A stretch of 64,000 nucleotides of DNA from Campylorhamphus procurvoides (taxonomy: Eukaryota; Chordata; Aves; Passeriformes; Dendrocolaptidae). Of the stretch, positions 60,206 to 64,000 are shown piece after piece. Where the stretch lies: NCBI GenBank assembly GCA_013396655.1, contig WBMV01005149.1, positions 1 to 64,000 on the forward strand. Direction: 5' to 3'. Made by a program: the position numbers and the translations under genes. The notes below the pieces were generated by a model. The model was given only the letters and a program-made list of their open reading frames with translations, did no database searches and was not told the origin of the DNA. Position 1 is the first letter of the stretch. Each line of letters begins with the position of its first letter.

Positions 60206-61256
60206 AAGGTGCCCACCACAGCAAGGCCGCTGGGTTCTCTGTGGTGCCACTGCCTCTGGGTTCAGCCATATGTAGTTTGGCTCCATTCCTCCTGGTCCCT
60301 CATGTGCCAGCCTCAGGAAATGAGCTCCTGGTGTGTTGGCAGTTGGCAGGATGGCTCCCAACCAAGGCCAGGGGTTCCAGCCCCATCTTGGTGCCTCTGT
60401 GAGAGCTCCCATTGGTTTCACTGTGGGCCTGGTTGTGATGGATGTTGCTTTTTAAAGGATCCCACCTCTTTTAAATCCTCTGCATTGCTTCCCTTCTGTT
60501 CCCTCACCTGCTTTTGGGATGGATTCAATGCCACAGACTCCCAAGGCTGTGATTCCTTGACATGGCTCATTTGAGATGATGGAAAATCCCTCTCAAGTCT
60601 CACCCTGGTTCTGGCATCCTCCTTCCAAGCTGCCCTCCCCCAAACACTCACTTTCTGGTGGGAAAAATGGCATGTTCCTGAGCTGTGTCAGCCAGCACGA
60701 ACCAGCTCTTTTCCATTCCACAGGAGTTAAGAAGTGGTGACAAATATTATGGGGGAAGCACTGGGGTTTTATATGAGTTACCACAAATTAGTCAGCATTG
60801 CTTAGGACTGCCCTCCTCACCCTCATTAGTGAAGACAAAGGCTGGACTGGAGAAGCTCAGTTGAAGCTCTGCTGGTGCTGGTACCACGTCCCTCTCCTTG
60901 GAGGCCAGCAGCACTTGGAATTAATAAATCTAAAAATCACACCCTGGCTGACAGCACTTGGCGTGGTGTTGTAACGTGTGTCCCCTCTGGTCACTGCAGC
61001 TGGATGAGATTTTCCTCTCCATTCTCTCCCAGTCCCGCTGTGTCTTTGAGAGCCCTTTCCACGTGGATTCTTTCATTATTTCTCCTGTGTAGTTTTGTTT
61101 TGCACTGTGAGGTTTGGAGGGGGAAGGTGAACCCTTTTCCCAGCCCGTGTATTTACTGGTTTAAGTTGCCTTGCACAGACAGCAGGTGTGCCCGCTGTGC
61201 TGATGGAGCAGCTCCCTGGTCCCTGGTTAACCCCTGCCCTTGTCGTGCCCCTGCAG

Positions 61257-61445
61257 AGGACCAGCTGCCCCCCGGCTTCCCCAACATCGACATGGGGCCG
61301 CAGCTGAAGGTGGTGGAGCGGACGCGCACGGCCACGATGCTCTGCGCGGCCAGCGGCAACCCCGACCCCGAGATCACCTGGTTCAAGGACTTCCTGCCCG
61401 TCGACCCCAGCGCCAGCAACGGCCGCATAAAGCAGCTGAGATCAG
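61257..61445 (+). CDS. PTPRS: PTPRS coding exon 4: linker and first part of Ig domain 2
   Basis: This 189-nt exon begins and ends in phase 1 and encodes residues 126-188 ([18 protein letters not shown] through GRIKQLRS). It holds the first Ig2 cysteine (C155 in [11 protein letters not shown]) and the core tryptophan (W167 in ITWFKDFLP). The partner cysteine is in a later exon outside the window. In LAR-family receptors the nine-residue microexon A is inserted right after LRS, so this donor is an alternative-splicing junction. The donor ATCAG/gtgagg is duplicated downstream. Base composition differs from the other exons: about 18 CpGs in 189 bp and mostly G or C at third positions. The acceptor is ccctgcag. 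Confidence 0.96.
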
Positions 61446-61487
61446 GTGAGGCCTGTGGGGCTGGGGCAGCTGAGATCAGGTGAGGCC
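61432..61487 (+). repeat. Duplicated exon end and splice donor, 34-bp offset
   Basis: The 22-nt word beginning gcagctgagatcag and ending gtgaggcc occurs at 61432-61453, spanning the real exon-intron boundary, and again identically at 61466-61487. A partial third copy (gcagctgaggcc) starts at 61502. Each full copy contains a consensus GT donor. Confidence 0.95.
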
Positions 61488-62166
61488 TCCTGTGGGATGG
61501 GGCAGCTGAGGCCAGACAGAGGCGTGAGGGGCCTGCTCAGGTGTCTGAGGCAGAGGGGAGCCCTGACAGACTCTGTGGATGGGGGTTGCACCTTGGGGTT
61601 TATTTTGGGACTCATATTCTTACATAGGGAGTGTTTTTCACTTGGAGCCCTCCTGGCCTTCTCTGCTGCCCAGCTGACATGAAGGGCATGACAGCAGGGA
61701 AGGTGGTGCCCATCCCGAGGGCACTGGAACTGTGATCCTGCATCTTGGTGCTCTTGCAGCTCATGGGGGCCTGGCTGGGGGGCTGAGGTTTTGCTCCTCA
61801 GTCTAAGAAGTGGGGAAGGAAGAAAGAACCACCATGGCAGACGAGGCTCTTGAGGCCACACACAGCTGGTGCAGGGCCCATGGCTCGGGCAGCCTCTTGC
61901 TTTACACGTGATGGTGTAAATGGAGCCTCTCAAAGCTGGTGTTGAAGACCAGCTCTTGCAGGATCTCTCCAGTGTCACATCCCCACAGCCATCGCCGTGG
62001 AGCCCTTGGGAGTGTTCTGGAGTGACCCCTCCATGCTCAGGGGCTCTGCCCAAGGAGTCCATCCCCACCAACAGATGTACCCCAGCTCCGTGGCTCTTGT
62101 CAATTTTCCATCTTTCCCCATCTGCTTGTCCATCTGTCTCTCTTGTTTGTTTTGTGTTTGCTGTTT

Positions 62167-62178
62167 TGTGTGTGTGTG
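62167..62178. repeat. Short (TG)n tract
   Basis: Six TG units in the last visible intron. Confidence 0.9.
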
Positions 62179-63867
62179 CCAACGTGACATCTCTTAATAT
62201 TCACGTTTCGGGAGCTGTTTTTATACTTGTTAGATCTGCCAGTTCTCTGGGTGAGAGTGTGTGCAAGGAGGGCACAGGTGGGTCTGTTTTTGAGTGCTGC
62301 TGATAAACACTTCCACTGAGAGCAGCAAAAATGAAACAAGCTTTAGAAGTTTTACCTTTTGACAAAAACTAACCTGGGAAATAATTCTTTTCACATCCTG
62401 CTTGTGCTGACTGCTTAGACCCAGCCTAAAGAAAGCATGTCCAAGGTTGGACCTAGCAAAGATTAGCATCATTTCAGCTGCTCAGAGGATTTCTTTGGCC
62501 AAGAGGGAAGGAGCATTTTTAAGTCTTTTTTTGGCAAAAGAATGGCATTGTTGTAGGCAAAGGAAAAGCAGGGGCTTCAGTAAATCCACTGGGTTTGCTT
62601 TGTTTTTATGAGACCTTTTACAGGTTGTCCAGTTGAGTGACAGCCAACTGCTTCTGCCCAGATCTCTGCTGGCTCTGGAGAAATCAGTTCTGACTCTGTT
62701 CTGCTGGATCTGAACATCAGAGCATGAAACCACCTGATTCTTCTCTTGTCCTGTTTGGCAAAGATTCTACTAAAAATGAAGATCTTTAGTTCTATGGGCC
62801 ACCAGTGGAAAAGCTTCAACATAGCTCCAGTTTAATGTAGCTTTTACTCACCTGCATAAATGCTTCTTATTCAGTGAAGCAAAGTTACAAACAGATCCTT
62901 AAACTGCTTTGTGGAATTAGAATGGCTTGTTGAATCCCACAAACGCAGATGAGATTGACCTCCTTGTTTTATCCTAACAGCTGAGGCAAATGCAAATAAA
63001 AAAATCACTCAGCATAAATAATGAGAGGTAAACTAGAATTATAGCATGCTCTGTGACTGTGAACTGAAGTGTGAGTAATGCACAGGCAGATTATTTTTAA
63101 TACATTCATCATCTTGCTAGAATGCCTTTACTCCTTAGCTGGGTTTGATCTGGTGTTTTCCTCAAAGCCACCTGAGTGGTTTTATTCCAGTGAATTGGTT
63201 GACCTCAGAGTGAACCTTTCGCCCTTCTGATAAATCAGAAGATACCTGCTGAGATTTAATCTCACTTGCAGCTTCTTTGAATTAGTGAAGTGGTGAAACC
63301 CTGAAGCATCCCTGTTGTCCTTGGGGGCAGGGACCTGTTGCCTGTATGACAGGAGTGCAGACCCTGGGGCAGGCAGGACTTCTCAGGTCTCCAGTTTCTA
63401 CTTTCATGGCCTTTCAAAACTTGCATGTTCTGCAAGGAAAGGCCTGTGAAAGTGCAAAATATTAACATGAGGCTCGTCTGGACTGTGTCAGCACTTTGTC
63501 TGTGGAAAAGGGTTGTTTCACACCATGGCAGAGCAGATTCAGGCACGGATTTGTGGCCGGAGTGTGAGGCGATGACTGTTTGAGCTGCTGAAGTCAGAAC
63601 TTAATTCAATACATTTATCTTTCCAGAAAACAAACTTTGCTGCCAGCAGTGTGGCACTAGCACACACCAGGGCTTGGGATGCTCCAGGACACTGCTAATA
63701 AGCTTCAGTGTCTTTCACCTCCAGGTCACCAATGGAACTCCAGCCAACCTTGGGCTTCCCAGTTCCACCCAGCTGAGGATGTTTGAGAGCCCCTCTGGGG
63801 AGAGGGTGCAGGAGGAGCAGTGACCCTGCTGCTGGATCAGAGGAGCACTGTGCTTTGTGCTAACAGA

Positions 63868-64000
63868 TCTAGGACACTTAGGGAGAAATCCCTCCCTGGG
63901 AGGGTGGGCAGGCCCTGGCACAGGGTGCCCAGAGAAGCTGTGGCTGCCCCAGCCCTGGGAGTGTCCAAGGCCAGGTTGGACGGGGCTTGGAGCACCCTGG
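63868..64000 (+). mobile_element. CR1 LINE fragment, sense, cut by the window end
   Basis: It contains cttagggagaaatccctccc, cctggcacagggtgcccaga, gaagctgtggctgccccagc and ccaaggccaggttggacggg. The 3' tail is beyond the window. Confidence 0.9.

Larger units (their letters stand above)
52933..61256 (+). other. PTPRS: PTPRS intron between Ig1 and Ig2 exons (8.3 kb)
   Basis: The phase 1 intron starts gtaagg and ends tgcccctgcag. It is the CR1-richest part of the window, with fragments at about 53130, 54645, 56401, 59380 and 60086, and it has CA repeats near 58889-58924. No additional exon is recognised. Confidence 0.9.
34233..64000 (+). other. PTPRS: PTPRS transcription unit, 5' part (partial gene)
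   Basis: The joined exons encode the N-terminus of a LAR-type receptor protein tyrosine phosphatase, a type I membrane protein of axons and synapses that binds heparan and chondroitin sulfate proteoglycans. Assignment to sigma rather than LAR (PTPRF) or delta (PTPRD) rests on remembered paralogue differences: [33 protein letters not shown], and [20 protein letters not shown] match sigma, whereas LAR has WMKKGKKVSSQRFE and delta has [14 protein letters not shown] followed by VIEFDDG. Intron phases are 1, 0, 1, 1 in order. Intron sizes are about 17.3, 0.9 and 8.3 kb, and the last visible intron runs off the window. The promoter and any non-coding first exon were not identified. The start given is that of the exon holding the start codon, so the true transcript probably begins upstream. 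Confidence 0.93.
61446..64000 (+). other. PTPRS: Start of the PTPRS intron after the first Ig2 exon (runs off window)
   Basis: The phase 1 intron begins gtgagg and contains near-repeats of the exon end and donor in its first 65 bp. A short (TG)n lies at 62167-62178 and a CR1 fragment meets the window end. I looked for the 27-nt microexon A (nine residues of the type E-T-F-E-S-T-P-I-R) and did not see it, so it and the next Ig2 exon should lie beyond 64000. Confidence 0.85.

Noticed and set aside
51733..61445. Assignment to PTPRF (LAR) or PTPRD instead of PTPRS
   Set aside because: Diagnostic residues ([19 protein letters not shown] and VVERTRT followed by PSASNGRIK) agree with sigma; LAR and delta differ at several of these positions.
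61442..62182. 246-codon open frame on the minus strand
   Set aside because: It has no recognisable domain, is low in complexity, overlaps the PTPRS exon end and intron, and is consistent with chance in GC-rich DNA.
1..64000. CRISPR array, prophage, insertion sequence or other prokaryotic system
   Set aside because: Repeats present are microsatellites, minisatellites and retrotransposon fragments; spacing, composition and spliced exons show vertebrate DNA.

Overview
This window looks like vertebrate, and specifically avian, genomic DNA. It is mostly non-coding and strewn with 3' fragments of CR1 retrotransposons, the dominant interspersed repeat of birds. It also carries a probable retroviral LTR and many short tandem repeats. 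No bacterial-style gene packing, operons, CRISPR array or tRNA/rRNA gene was found. Passerine origin is possible but cannot be settled from this window.

One gene is supported: the 5' part of PTPRS, on the + strand. It encodes receptor-type tyrosine phosphatase sigma, the LAR-family phosphatase known as CRYP-alpha in chicken. Four coding exons are visible: 34313-34400 (signal peptide), 51733-51878 and 52791-52932 (Ig domain 1), and 61257-61445 (start of Ig domain 2). All have consensus GT/AG borders, and the phases join exactly to give 188 codons plus one base. The visible protein ends inside Ig2. The rest of the ectodomain, the membrane segment and both phosphatase domains lie beyond the 3' end of the window.

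Region by region: 1-11.7 kb has no CR1 that I can see. It is a mix of ordinary sequence, AT-rich blocks that look like candidate conserved non-coding elements (9.1-9.3, 9.5-9.8 and 10.8 kb), and a CpG-rich patch with a (TTTGGGG)3 G-quadruplex motif at about 10.55-10.79 kb. From 11.7 to 34.2 kb is CR1-bearing sequence upstream of the first coding exon, with a probable minus-strand solo LTR near 18 kb. It is intron 1 or 5' flank; the window does not show which. 34.4-51.7 kb is a 17.3-kb intron, 51.9-52.8 kb a 0.9-kb intron, 52.9-61.3 kb an 8.3-kb intron, and 61.4-64.0 kb the start of the next intron.

The most notable pattern is that three of the four coding exons have repeat-derived sequence at a splice signal: a 45-bp minisatellite at the acceptor before the signal-peptide exon, a (TG)n tract beside the short pyrimidine run before the second Ig1 exon, and a 34-bp-period duplication of the donor after the Ig2 exon. 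I found no sign of a previously undescribed multi-gene system. What merits follow-up is in splicing, regulation and repeats.
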